From positions 11,145 to 75,144 of the forward strand of contig UQIV01000008.1 of assembly GCA_900541205.1 (NCBI GenBank): 64,000 nt of DNA. The letters are read 5' to 3'. The translations under genes and the position numbers were made by a program. The notes below the pieces were generated by a model. It was not told the DNA's origin and ran no database searches. It saw only the letters and a program-made list of their open reading frames with translations. This document shows, in pieces, positions 8,539-18,696 of this stretch; the stretch's first letter is position 1; each line of letters starts with the position of its first letter. The stretch is from an uncultured Collinsella sp. Its GTDB lineage: Bacteria; Actinomycetota; Coriobacteriia; Coriobacteriales; Coriobacteriaceae.

Positions 8539-9417
8539 CTACAGGTTCATGTTGCCGTGAATGTAGGGGGTGACCTCGGGGGAGATATGGTCGCAGCCCA
8601 GCTCGCGCAGCGCGGACTCGATAACGGCGGGCAGCGGGGTCTTGCCCTTGTCGTCGACGGCGGCACCGCCGAGGGTGGCAATCTTGGCGACATCTGCGGG
8701 TGCGGCCTCGATATGCATGCAGCCGCCGACCAAGCGCGCGCGGACCTGAGCCAAGTCAAGATCGTGCAGGTAATCCTCGCAGGCGCGAATCAGGGAGACC
8801 TTCTCGCGCGTAAGCTCCTCGCCCGTGGGGACGCGCGTGGCAAGGCAGGCTCCCGCCGGCAGGTTCCAAACGGGATAGCCCCATGCGCGCAGCAGCTCGC
8901 GCTCTTCGTCCTTGGTAAAGCCGACCTCCATAAGGGGTGAGCGTACGCCGAGCTCTTCTGCCGCACGCATGCCGGGGCGGTAGTCACCGCGATCGCTTGC
9001 ATTGCTGCCATCGATGACGGTGGGAAAGCCGAGCGACTTGGCGTGGTTGACGATGGCGGTAAAGCCAGCGTGCTTGCAGTGGTAGCAGCGATTGGCATCG
9101 TTGCAGGCTACTTGGGGGAGCTGCAGCTGATCGACCGAAAGATTGAGCACGGGGAGCTTAAAATGCGCCCCTTCATTGGCTTGTCCATCAACGGACCGCT
9201 CAAACGAGGCCTGTTCGGGCGTGCCGATGAGCGGCGTGGTGAGATGGACGAGGAGGGTATTGGTAGGCATGATGCGGGCGCATACGGCGGCCAAAAAGCT
9301 GCTGTCGACGCCACCGGAAAACCCGATAGCCACGCGCCCGTATGCCAAAAGCAGCTGTTCGAGCGCCGATAGCTTGTCTTGAAGCTCCTCTGCGGGTGCC
9401 GTGGTGTCTAAAATCAT
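8539..9417 (-). CDS. larE: ATP-dependent sacrificial sulfur transferase LarE
   Basis: A 292-residue PP-loop protein. The ATP-pyrophosphatase motif SGGVDSS lies near residue 35, followed by CYHCK, SNASDRGDYRPG and NLPAGACLATR. The last of these contains the position equivalent to the cysteine that LarE of Lactobacillus plantarum sacrifices when it thiolates the pyridinium dicarboxylate precursor of the nickel-pincer cofactor of lactate racemase. The family is therefore well supported. larA, larB and larC are not visible within this window, so LarE is an orphan here; partner genes may lie elsewhere, or the enzyme may serve another sulfur transfer. Confidence 0.85.
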   Translation of the reverse strand: MILDTTAPAEELQDKLSALEQLLLAYGRVAIGFSGGVDSSFLAAVCARIMPTNTLLVHLTTPLIGTPEQASFERSVDGQANEGAHFKLPVLNLSVDQLQLPQVACNDANRCYHCKHAGFTAIVNHAKSLGFPTVIDGSNASDRGDYRPGMRAAEELGVRSPLMEVGFTKDEERELLRAWGYPVWNLPAGACLATRVPTGEELTREKVSLIRACEDYLHDLDLAQVRARLVGGCMHIEAAPADVAKIATLGGAAVDDKGKTPLPAVIESALRELGCDHISPEVTPYIHGNMNL

Positions 9418-9583
9418 GAAACGATCCTTACCATTGAGTACTCGGTCGAAAACTATAATCCTAATGCGTTACTTGCCATAAGTCTTCTATCTATGTAACG
9501 AAAGTGCAATATGCTATATACGTTATATACAAGTTTGTAAGTGCGGTAGAGTGGTAGTAACACAATCCGGTGAGGGGGCCGAT

Positions 9584-10234
9584 ATGATCAAGGCTGTTAT
9601 TTTTGACATGGACGGAACGCTGGTCGACACCGAGCGTTTGGGGATTAAGGCCTGGAAGGCAGGCGCCGCTGAGCTGGGGCTCGCGATTGATGATGCGCTG
9701 ATCCATCAGTTTATCGGTCGCACGCTGCCCGATGTCATGGACATCCTCGATAAGCATTACGGCAGCCACGAAACCACTGAGGCGGTCTATGTCCGCCACA
9801 AGGAGATTCGCGACGAGATGGTCAAGACCGAACTGGAACTTAAGGCCGGCGCCGCCGAGTGCCTAGACGAGCTGCTAGCTGCGGGCTATCACGTGGGCCT
9901 AGCGACGTCGTCGCGCCTCGTTACGGCCGAGCGCAACCTTAAGATGGTCGGTCTTTTTGACAAGTTTGAAACGGTAACGTGTGGCGAGGACGTCGTGCAC
10001 GGCAAGCCCGACCCCGAGATGTATCTGCTCGCCTGCGAGCGCGCGGGCTTTGCTCCCGAGGAATGTGCCGTGGTCGAGGATTCGCGCAACGGCTGCGTCT
10101 CGGGCATCACGGCCGGATGCCATGTCTTCGCCGTCCCCGATATCGTGCCGCTGCCGCAGGACGTGGTGGATGGCTGCGAGGCCGTGCTCGATACGCTGTT
10201 CGATCTGGCGGCGGCGGTCAAGGCCGTGCGCTAG
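9584..10234 (+). CDS. HAD-superfamily hydrolase (beta-phosphoglucomutase-like)
   Basis: A 216-residue HAD subfamily IA protein. Motif I DMDGTLVDTE holds the nucleophile and acid-base aspartates, motif II is in LATSSR, motif III is GKPDPEMY, and motif IV EDSRNG. The alpha-helical cap follows motif I. It dephosphorylates or isomerises a small phosphorylated metabolite; substrate unknown. ATG 9584 follows GGTGAGGGGG; a longer frame from GTG 9551 has no ribosome site. It is divergent from larE, sharing a 166-base AT-rich region that includes an almost palindromic TATATACGTTATATA near 9515-9530. Confidence 0.85.
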   Translation: MIKAVIFDMDGTLVDTERLGIKAWKAGAAELGLAIDDALIHQFIGRTLPDVMDILDKHYGSHETTEAVYVRHKEIRDEMVKTELELKAGAAECLDELLAAGYHVGLATSSRLVTAERNLKMVGLFDKFETVTCGEDVVHGKPDPEMYLLACERAGFAPEECAVVEDSRNGCVSGITAGCHVFAVPDIVPLPQDVVDGCEAVLDTLFDLAAAVKAVR

Positions 10235-10273
10235 ACAATTGCGGTGTTGAAACGAGCAATTGCCCACGTTTGC

Positions 10274-10322
10274 GCTCAAGCAAAAGGGGTCCGGCAATGG
10301 TCGGGCCCCTTTTGCTTGAGCG
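10274..10322. terminator. Bidirectional terminator between HAD and LacI genes
   Basis: GCTCAAGCAAAAGGGG pairs with CCCCTTTTGCTTGAGC around a GC-rich loop. It lies between two convergent genes, and A and T runs within the stem serve both directions. Confidence 0.85.
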
Positions 10323-10347
10323 GCGACTTAGCATACTTGCGGGCGTG

Positions 10348-11460
10348 CTATAGATACGCACCGAGGTTGATGGCCGTGGCGTCGGTCTGGCTGCTTGCCT
10401 GGGTGCTGGCGCGTTCCAGCAGGAACGGCCGCACGAGTTCTTGGCGGTTGATGTCCTCGATGGCCGTGACCGCGGTGACGGTGCGCGCGGCAGAGCCGAT
10501 GTGGACGTGCTTGGTCTTTGCCGGGGCCTTGTTCTCAATTTGCTCCATGAGCAATTGAACGCCCTTGCGGCCAATCTCGTAGCCCGGGGGCGCTACCGTA
10601 GTGAGCGGGACCGATCCGCTCCAAGCGAGTGGGTTGCCATCGCAACCTGCTACGCGTACTTGCCCGGGGACGGCGATGCCTTTGTCGACCAGCGCCGAGA
10701 TGACGCCCGAGGCCAGCACGTCGGTCAGACCGACGACAAAATCGGGACGTTCGTCCGCGGGGCGCTCGGCGATTTGGGCACCGATGCCGTAGCCGTCGGC
10801 AGCGGTATTCCATTCGCCGGCGTCGATGACTTCGATCTTGATATCGGGGTGTAGAGCGAGCGCTTTATGAATGCCAAGGACGCGCAGGGTGAGTTGCATA
10901 AATGCTGCTCGGCCGACGACGACAATATGGTGCGCGCCGCGGGCGATGGCAAGTTCGGCAATGATGCGACCCTGGGCCTCGTTGTCGGCCGCTACGTAGT
11001 AGCCGGGCTCGGAGCAATGGATGTCCAGATGGACGATCGGCACGGGCATCTTGGTCATGGCGGGGTGCCAGTCGGGGGACGCCATGGGCTGAACCATGAC
11101 GCCGGACATCTGGGTGCCCATAAAGTAGCGCAGGTAATGGTTCTCGAGAATATCGTCGTTATCGGCGTTGGCGATGAGCAAGTCGTAGCCGTGCTTGCGG
11201 GCCTCGTTGTGGGCGCCGCTGGCGATTTGGAGCGAAAAGCCGTGATCGAGACGGGGGAGCACCAGGCCAAAGGACTTGGTGGCGCCGCCCGCGAGCTGAC
11301 GGGCGCTTTGGTTGGGCAGGTAGCCAAGGCGATTGATGGTCTCGTTGATGAGCTTGAGGGTCTCGGGGCGCAGCTTTTCGGGGTGGTTGAGCGCGTTGGA
11401 GACCGTGCCCAACGAAACTCCGGCCTCGCGCGCGACGTCGCTGATTTTTACCTTTGCCAT
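10348..11460 (-). CDS. LacI-family transcriptional regulator
   Basis: A 370-residue repressor-like protein. The N-terminal helix-turn-helix is typical (KISDVAREAGVSLGTVSNAL, then LNHPEKLRPETL), with the hinge helix NQSARQLAGG. A periplasmic-binding-protein-like sensor domain follows (FGLVLPRLDHGFSLQIASGA to AGCDGNPLAWSGSVPLTTVAPP). It probably binds a sugar or related ligand and controls genes elsewhere; no transport or catabolic genes adjoin it. ATG 11460 is the natural start of the conserved HTH. A CCTGTCCC repeat lies in its upstream region. The frame stays open upstream across glmS on the opposite strand, which I regard as accidental. Confidence 0.9.
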   Translation of the reverse strand: MAKVKISDVAREAGVSLGTVSNALNHPEKLRPETLKLINETINRLGYLPNQSARQLAGGATKSFGLVLPRLDHGFSLQIASGAHNEARKHGYDLLIANADNDDILENHYLRYFMGTQMSGVMVQPMASPDWHPAMTKMPVPIVHLDIHCSEPGYYVAADNEAQGRIIAELAIARGAHHIVVVGRAAFMQLTLRVLGIHKALALHPDIKIEVIDAGEWNTAADGYGIGAQIAERPADERPDFVVGLTDVLASGVISALVDKGIAVPGQVRVAGCDGNPLAWSGSVPLTTVAPPGYEIGRKGVQLLMEQIENKAPAKTKHVHIGSAARTVTAVTAIEDINRQELVRPFLLERASTQASSQTDATAINLGAYL

Positions 11461-11508
11461 AGCGGCCCCTTTGATGCGTTTCAAGTACAAGCCAGATTGT
11501 AGCATCCC

Positions 11509-11560
11509 AAACCTACCAAAAAGGGACAGGTTTATTTTGGCAGGTTTTATCTGGGGAAAC
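11509..11560 (-). repeat. Dispersed CCTGTCCC palindromic repeat, copy 3
   Basis: Same repeat as at 6229 and 8315 but in the opposite orientation, reading AACCTACCAAAAAGGGACAG on the plus strand and ending TTTTATCTGGGGAAAC. Confidence 0.85.
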
Positions 11561-11574
11561 GCTGTTGCCAACGC

Positions 11575-11616
11575 GACCACCACGAAGGGGACGGGCACCT
11601 TTGTGGTGGTTTGGAC
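11575..11616. repeat. Dispersed ACCACCAC palindromic repeat, copy 1
   Basis: GACCACCAC...GTGGTGGTTT around AAGGGGACGGGCACCTTT. Related to the copy at 49528-49567. It contains the GGGACGGGCAC motif that resembles the cores of the other short repeats in the window. Confidence 0.7.
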
Positions 11617-11772
11617 CGGCTGGACGTGTGTACATCGGGTGGTATCTAAGTTAAGATACCACTTCTGGTATATCAGCTTGCGCTTGCGTGAGTACAATAC
11701 TCGAACGTTGTACGTCTCAGCGCCCCTTGTGCGTGGACGTCTTGCAGTCACGCGAACGAAGGGATTTATCTT
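11617..11772 (+). other. glmS leader
   Basis: 156 bases before glmS. GGTGGTATCT and AGATACCAC (11638-11665) could form a hairpin, and TACAAT near 11694 could be a -10 box. The ribosome site is GAAGGGA. I looked for a glmS ribozyme and did not find its conserved core. Confidence 0.4.
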
Positions 11773-13620
<1,848 letters not shown>

Positions 13621-13644
13621 TCGAGTTCCGTCATCCTAACAACT

Positions 13645-13685
13645 AAGGCTCGGCTCCGCATCAAGACGGAGCCGAGCCTTTTTTG
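13645..13685 (+). terminator. Terminator of glmS
   Basis: AAGGCTCGGCTCCG pairs with CGGAGCCGAGCCTT around CATCAAGA, followed by TTTTTT. Confidence 0.92.
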
Positions 13686-13691
13686 CATTTG

Positions 13692-13738
13692 ACCAGATAA
13701 AACCTGCCAAAATGAACCTGTCCCTTTTTGGCAGGTTA
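13692..13738 (+). repeat. Dispersed CCTGTCCC palindromic repeat, copy 4
   Basis: ACCAGATAAAACCTGCC...TTTTTGGCAGGTT, a near-perfect hairpin. The right end overlaps the stop codon (13736-13738, opposite strand) of the GntR-family gene, so the repeat supplies that stop. Confidence 0.85.
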
Positions 13739-14467
13739 GCGGAGCTTGCTGGTCTCAAAGTACTCGGGGAACTGGTCCAGAACCTCGGTTTGGTTGCGGA
13801 ACATCATGTGCAGGTGCTTGCTGACCAAAAAGCTCGCTTCGATGGGGTCGCGACCGGCGATAGCGCGGCGAATCTGCTTGTGCTCGTTCACGATGTCCTG
13901 ATTGTCGAGAACCTGCGTGGCGGCGCGCAGCCAGCGGAAGCGCTCCAGGTCGGCATTGGTCTCTTCGAGCCACGACCACACGGTGCTGCGACATGCGATG
14001 CTAAAAATCATGTGATGCATGAGGTTGTCGCTCAAAAAGAAGCCGATGCGATCCTCTTCGGCCATGGCCTTTTCCTGCAGCGCGATGGCGCGGTCGAGCT
14101 GCTCGATGCCGGCCGACGTGGCGCGCGCACAGCACTCCACAATCACCTGCTTTTCCAGATGCTCGCGGATGTAACAGGCACTCTCGGCAAGGGTGAGGTT
14201 GATGGGTGAGACGTAGGTACCGCTCTGGGGCACGGTGCGCACCAGGCCCTCTTGCGCCAGACGCACCAGTGCCTCGCGCACAGGGGTGCGCCCCATATCC
14301 AGGTCGTCGCAAAGTTGCTTGACGCCCAGCTTTTCGCCCGGCTTGTAGTCCAGGTAGACGATTTTGCGTCGAATGGTGTGGTAGGACTGGTCCTGTAGGC
14401 TCGTTTCCTGCTCGCCGACGTGCATCGATTCTTCCATAGCGCCTCGCAACTGTTCTATCAAACTCAT
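13736..14467 (-). CDS. GntR-family transcriptional regulator (FCD domain)
   Basis: A 243-residue regulator of the FadR/FCD subgroup. The winged helix lies at about residues 28-95 (KLGVKQLCDDLDMGRTPVRE, then ALVRLAQEGLVRTVPQSGTYV). The all-helical FCD ligand domain follows, with candidate metal-binding histidines in NLMHHMIF, NEHKQI and SKHLHMMF. It is divergently transcribed from the YeiH-type transporter gene across 163 bases and probably regulates it. The gene ends inside a CCTGTCCC repeat, so its final codons may have been altered by that insertion. Confidence 0.88.
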   Translation of the reverse strand: MSLIEQLRGAMEESMHVGEQETSLQDQSYHTIRRKIVYLDYKPGEKLGVKQLCDDLDMGRTPVREALVRLAQEGLVRTVPQSGTYVSPINLTLAESACYIREHLEKQVIVECCARATSAGIEQLDRAIALQEKAMAEEDRIGFFLSDNLMHHMIFSIACRSTVWSWLEETNADLERFRWLRAATQVLDNQDIVNEHKQIRRAIAGRDPIEASFLVSKHLHMMFRNQTEVLDQFPEYFETSKLR

Positions 14468-14630
14468 ATGTCAGTTGTTAATTATGCCGCGAATCAGCTC
14501 TCCGCGGTGGGTAATTCGGCTGTTGCCTGAGAACTATTGCGGCATCTTAGTCTGTGTTTGCGCAAGGCTGCGCTCAATGTTGCCGTATCATAAGCCGTCG
14601 CAAACGTGAAATAGAAAGAAGGAATCCCAT

Positions 14631-15665
14631 ATGCAACTGGCAAATATCGTACGCGAGCGCTGGAAAGGCGTTTTGTTCTGCCTGATCATCGCCATTCCCG
14701 CGACGTTGCTCGGCAAACAAATTGAGGTGGTCGGCGGTCCGGTGTTTGCCATCCTCTTTGGCATGGTCCTGGCGCTCGTCTTTCCCAAGAATCGTCGCGA
14801 ACAGCTCGCCGCCGGCGTCACCTATACGTCCAAAAAAGTCTTGCAGTACGCGGTTATCCTGCTTGGCTTTGGCATGAACCTCTCCCAAATCCTGTCCAAG
14901 GGCGCCCAGTCGCTGCCCATTATCGTGGCGACAATCTCGACCTCGCTTGTCATCGCCTTTGTGCTCTGCCACGTTATGAACGTGCCGGGCAAGATCGCGA
15001 CGCTTGTAGGTGTGGGTTCGTCGATTTGCGGCGGTTCGGCCATCGCTGCGACCGCGCCCGTCATCGATGCCGACGATCGCGAGATTGCCCAGGCTATTTC
15101 GGTCATCTTCCTGTTTAACGTTATCGCGGCGCTCGTGTTTCCAACGCTCGGCGGCATGCTCGGTCTGACCAACGAGGGCTTTGGCCTGTTTGCCGGCACC
15201 GCCATCAACGACACCTCGTCCGTAACGGCTGCGGCGAGCGCCTGGGACAGTATGCATCCCGGCGCCAATGTGCTCGAGAGCGCCACGGTGGTCAAGCTCA
15301 CTAGGACGCTGGCCATTATTCCCATTACGTTGGTTCTCGCATGCTGGCAGATGCATCTGGCACGCAAGGCCGGCGGCGACGCCAAAAGCACGTTCTCGCT
15401 TAAACGCGCGTTTCCCATGTTTGTGCTGTTCTTTGTGCTGGCGAGCGTAATCACCACGGTGCTTCAGCTTCCCGCGTCCATTACGGCGCCCATCAAGGAG
15501 CTGTCGAAGTTCTTTATTGTGATGGCCATGGCGGCTATTGGCTTTAATACCGATATCGTCGAGCTGGTCAAAAAGGGCGGCAAGCCCATCGCATTGGGCT
15601 TTTGCTGCTGGATTGGCATTGCGTGCATGAGTTTGGGAATGCAGCACGTGCTGGGAATCTGGTAG
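14631..15665 (+). CDS. YeiH-family putative exporter (UPF0324)
   Basis: A 344-residue membrane protein with about ten hydrophobic segments, matching the YeiH/PF03601 family of putative sulfate or sulfonate exporters. Recognisable are FGMVLALVFPKNRREQLAAG, LGFGMNLSQIL, GVGSSICGGSAIAATAPVI with the conserved family motif, and GTAINDTSSVTAA. The ATG follows GAAGGAATCCC. Its neighbour, a divergent FCD-type GntR regulator, is the likely controller. The transported compound is not established by the sequence. Confidence 0.87.
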   Translation: MQLANIVRERWKGVLFCLIIAIPATLLGKQIEVVGGPVFAILFGMVLALVFPKNRREQLAAGVTYTSKKVLQYAVILLGFGMNLSQILSKGAQSLPIIVATISTSLVIAFVLCHVMNVPGKIATLVGVGSSICGGSAIAATAPVIDADDREIAQAISVIFLFNVIAALVFPTLGGMLGLTNEGFGLFAGTAINDTSSVTAAASAWDSMHPGANVLESATVVKLTRTLAIIPITLVLACWQMHLARKAGGDAKSTFSLKRAFPMFVLFFVLASVITTVLQLPASITAPIKELSKFFIVMAMAAIGFNTDIVELVKKGGKPIALGFCCWIGIACMSLGMQHVLGIW

Positions 15666-15724
15666 AGAAATAGCTTGTTTGCGTGCTGCGTGCTGGTTGC
15701 TGGTGAGCGCAAGCCTGCGGTGGA

Positions 15725-15789
15725 GCGATAGGAGCTCTTGCGGGTATGGCTTGTCCGCAGGTTTATAAGTCCCGAAGAGCTCTTATCGC
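15725..15789. repeat. Structured inverted repeat downstream of yeiH-like gene
   Basis: GCGATAGGAGCTCTT (15725-15739) pairs with AAGAGCTCTTATCGC (15775-15789) with one mismatch. An inner GCGG/CCGC stem lies in the loop. It may act as a terminator for the exporter gene or as part of the leader of the following regulator. Confidence 0.6.
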
Positions 15790-15938
15790 CCCGCCAGGAT
15801 GGCGATGCGGGGCAACACCTATACTCGCAGGACGGCGCTTTCTGCCCTATAGTGTTTGGTGAGCAATATCGTTCAATTTTGAAACACTCGGTCGTGCGAC
15901 CGGCGGCGGTTGCACGTCGCTGCGGACAGGGGCAAATC

Positions 15939-17156
15939 ATGGATAGCGATGCCAAGCTGAATATCTTGACCGAGGCCCTGGCTGCTGCCGGGGCCTCGGC
16001 ATTGGCAATCGATGCGCGTGGGGACGTCGCGATCTCGACCATGAATGACGCGGCACTTGAGCGGGATGTGGCGGCTTTTGTCGCTGAGCGTCTCGACCGT
16101 ATAGGAGACGGCGCGCGTCTGGTTATGGGGCGTGCGGGTACGCGCCTGAGCCTGACCGTTCGCCCCACCGACAAAGAGGGCGGGGGCCTTTGGGTCGTCG
16201 TGGTCCGCGAGGTGCGCGGCGCTGCGGCGCATGCGGGCATCGAGTGGCTCAACGCCGATGAAGTTGAGGCCCGCTACGAATCGAGCGCGTACGGCATCGT
16301 TGAGGGGGCGGCCTCGGTGGCTGCGCCGGTTGCAGAGAGTTACGCGCGCGGCGTGCCCCTTATGCTCGAGGGCGAGCTGGGAGCGGGTCAGGTCGAGATC
16401 GCCAAGCGCCTCTATCTGGACGGTCCTTTTGCCGATCAGCCCTTTGTTTCCGTCGCGCTCGATGAACTCACCGATCGCGGTTGGCGCCATGTGCTCAAAA
16501 GCTCCGAATCGCCGCTGTTCCAAACGGGGCTGACCCTTTGCATTGAGGGCTGGAACGCAGTTGGCCCCCAGCGCCTCCGCGAGCTGGTCTCCACGATGGC
16601 CGACACCGCGTTGGCGACGCGCTGCCATGTGGTGCTGACGGCGAATGACATGCCGGGCGGCGGCGAAAGTGATCAAGCCGCCTTTGTGACCGAGCGCTTC
16701 GCCTGTGCGGTGAGCGTGGCGCCGGCAATCGCCGAGCAGGGGGCCGCGTCGACGAAGGTTGCGCGCTATTTGGAATATCTCGCTGATGCATTTGGGACGG
16801 CAGCGCCCACGCTGTCTGCCGCGGCGACGAAGACACTCGATGCTTACCGCTGGCCGCGCAATTATCTGCAGCTCCGCGAGGTCTCGGAACGACTGTATAT
16901 ATTGGTGGGGGCGGGCACGGTGGACCGCGCTGCGGCGGAGGAAGTGCTCGCCCAAGAGGACGTGATTAAGACCGCAACCTTTGGTGCCCCGACACTCGAA
17001 AGTGACCTGTATATCCTGCGACCGTTGGCCGATACCGAGCGAGATATCGCGCATCTGGTTGTAGACCATCTCCACGGCAACCGAACCCGTGCGGCGGAGG
17101 TGCTGGGCATAAGCCGTACAACGCTGTGGCGCTTGCTGAAGGACGATGACCGTTGA
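15939..17156 (+). CDS. Fis-type regulator with degenerate sigma-54 activator domain
   Basis: A 405-residue protein. Its central region aligns in layout with the AAA+ domain of sigma-54 activators, but key motifs are lost. The Walker A position reads LEGELGAGQVEIAK instead of GETGTGKE, and no GAFTGA loop is visible. The second half retains YRWPRNYLQLREVSERL, matching the WPGNVREL element, and the C-terminus is a clear Fis-type helix-turn-helix (NRTRAAEVLGISRTTLWRLL). It therefore looks like a DNA-binding regulator that no longer hydrolyses ATP or contacts sigma-54. ATG 15939 follows CAGGGGC; an upstream open stretch to 15738 lacks a ribosome site. Confidence 0.75.
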   Translation: MDSDAKLNILTEALAAAGASALAIDARGDVAISTMNDAALERDVAAFVAERLDRIGDGARLVMGRAGTRLSLTVRPTDKEGGGLWVVVVREVRGAAAHAGIEWLNADEVEARYESSAYGIVEGAASVAAPVAESYARGVPLMLEGELGAGQVEIAKRLYLDGPFADQPFVSVALDELTDRGWRHVLKSSESPLFQTGLTLCIEGWNAVGPQRLRELVSTMADTALATRCHVVLTANDMPGGGESDQAAFVTERFACAVSVAPAIAEQGAASTKVARYLEYLADAFGTAAPTLSAAATKTLDAYRWPRNYLQLREVSERLYILVGAGTVDRAAAEEVLAQEDVIKTATFGAPTLESDLYILRPLADTERDIAHLVVDHLHGNRTRAAEVLGISRTTLWRLLKDDDR

Positions 17157-17240
17157 GCGAGGCGCCCGTGACCGCGCGCGACGCGTGTGCTACAGTCCAA
17201 AGCGTTATTGTTTCGATTTGGTTACGGCGTGCGAGGGCAT

Positions 17241-17816
17241 ATGGCTGAGACTTCAAAACCGAGCCGCAGAAGGCGGAGTGCCGCGCCGGTCAACCGACGC
17301 ACGACATCGGTGACGTGGGGTAAACACGCCTCGGGGTTTGATGGCTCGTTCAAGCGCACTAAATACGGGTATCCTTCGGCAAGCGCCCGCTTGGCAATGC
17401 AGGCAGAGTCCTCACTGTGGGGCCGCAAACGCGTGGTGGGCTCAAAGCTCAAGCACGACGGAACGCTCGGTTATATTAGCCGCGGGGCGGCTCGCCGCAG
17501 CGGACTCAATCCGGCTGGTTGGCACCGTTATGTTCCGATCGCGGTCGTCGTTGCAGTGATCGTCATCGCGCTCGCTGCGCTTGGCTACGCCGGCGGTGGC
17601 GCCAACTTGGATGCAGTGTTTAAATCGCCCGAGCTCGCGCATGCAGGCACAGAAGTTGTCGAGGGCGCTCAGACCCAGACGGGCGTCGCGCCCCAGCGCG
17701 GCATCGTCGCGGCGGCCTCCACCATCGCCGATGCGCAAAAGGACGAGGACGAACAAGGCGACGGTGCCGAAACGACTCACACGAACGAAACGACGACAAC
17801 TCCATCGGCGGGATAA
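17241..17816 (+). CDS. Small single-pass membrane protein, unknown function
   Basis: A 191-residue protein I do not recognise. The N-terminal ~95 residues are basic and rich in Arg, Lys and Ser (SKPSRRRRSAAPVNRR), and one transmembrane segment spans about 97-118. The C-terminal ~70 residues are acidic and Thr-rich, ending TNETTTTPSAG. By the positive-inside rule the basic part would face the cytoplasm. Start ATG 17241 fits GAGGG upstream; a longer frame reaches 17187. It follows the degenerate regulator by 84 bases on the same strand and may be co-transcribed. Confidence 0.6.
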   Translation: MAETSKPSRRRRSAAPVNRRTTSVTWGKHASGFDGSFKRTKYGYPSASARLAMQAESSLWGRKRVVGSKLKHDGTLGYISRGAARRSGLNPAGWHRYVPIAVVVAVIVIALAALGYAGGGANLDAVFKSPELAHAGTEVVEGAQTQTGVAPQRGIVAAASTIADAQKDEDEQGDGAETTHTNETTTTPSAG

Positions 17817-17830
17817 GTTGCGAGTGGGGC

Positions 17831-17860
17831 AGCTAAAATAGCCCCGTCCCAAATTAGCCA
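17831..17860. repeat. Dispersed GCCCCGTCCCAAATTAG repeat, short copy
   Basis: AGCTAAAATAGCCCCGTCCC followed by AAATTAGCC. The same motif forms the right arm of the larger repeat at 30409-30492 and relates to 63750-63874. Confidence 0.6.
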
Positions 17861-17880
17861 CCCCCGCTGACGCTCCTGGG

Positions 17881-18402
17881 TTACCTTACGTAGATGATGT
17901 TGTCGCGGCGCGGCCTTGCCTCGGGTAGCGTGTCCTCGGCGTAGCCAAGAATGCAGTTACCGACACCGCGCAGGCTGCCGTCGGCGGGCAGGCCCCAGCT
18001 GGCCAGCAGCTCCAGGCCCTCGGGCGAGTCAAAGACCTCATGCGCGCGGTGAATCCAGCACGAATCGACACCCAGTGCATAGGCGGCGTTGAGCAAGTTG
18101 CCCATGGCGAGCGAGCCGTCTTCCAGATGTGTGGGCACGCTGCGGTCAACCAGCACCACCACAACGGTCTTGGCGCCATAGAAGGGGTCGCTGTTGCTGT
18201 CCATGACCTGGGCGTTGAGCTGTGAGAGACGCTCGACGGTCGCGGGGTCGGTGACGGCGACAAACGTCACCGGCTGGCGGCCCATGCCGCTCGGTGCATA
18301 TTGGCCGGCTTCGATAATACGTGCAAGCTTTTCAGCCTCGACGGGACGATTGCTGTATTTGCGGCAGCTGCGGCGGTGAATGAGTGCTTCGATAGTCTCC
18401 AT
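17881..18402 (-). CDS. Nitroreductase-family protein
   Basis: A 173-residue FMN-dependent oxidoreductase of the nitroreductase fold. Motifs: IHRRSCRKYSNRPV for the phosphate-binding N-terminus, APSGMGRQPV, and a GVDSCWIHRAHEVF region before the C-terminal GYAEDTLPEARPRR. Such proteins reduce nitro compounds, quinones or flavins using NAD(P)H; the substrate is unknown. ATG 18402 is preceded by AAGGAGAC, so I reject the longer frame starting at 18498. Confidence 0.85.
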   Translation of the reverse strand: METIEALIHRRSCRKYSNRPVEAEKLARIIEAGQYAPSGMGRQPVTFVAVTDPATVERLSQLNAQVMDSNSDPFYGAKTVVVVLVDRSVPTHLEDGSLAMGNLLNAAYALGVDSCWIHRAHEVFDSPEGLELLASWGLPADGSLRGVGNCILGYAEDTLPEARPRRDNIIYVR

Positions 18403-18555
18403 GGTGTCTCCTTGCGGTGGCGTTGCAGATGCCCCGTTCATACCCGTCGGGCTCAAACGATAGACGGTCAATTGCCCGGCCAAAAGGATAGATTCCAATT
18501 GGCAAAGTAGGTTTGCATAAAAGTACCTTCAGAATGTGACAAACCAATGGGATGG

Positions 18556-18570
18556 TTAAACGTTTTATCC
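18556..18570. promoter_or_regulatory. Palindromic AAACGTTT site upstream of 96-residue protein
   Basis: GTTAAACGTTTTATC, a near-palindrome resembling LacI-type operators. The same sequence (GAAAAACGTTTTATC) lies at 25184-25198 upstream of ilvE. The bound factor is unknown. Confidence 0.4.
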
Positions 18571-18696
18571 CGTCTACCCTGCGGTTTTTTACCACTTGCC
18601 TAAATGACGAACGCATAACCTCTGATAAAGGTTTTACTAAAGGAGTACCAACGTTTATCAATGCGCCGTGGTGGCGCCGGGCCAGGAGGTAACATC

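Noticed and set aside
11617..11772. glmS ribozyme in the glmS leader
   Set aside because: The leader is short, and apart from a chance AGCGCC the conserved core and pseudoknot elements are absent.
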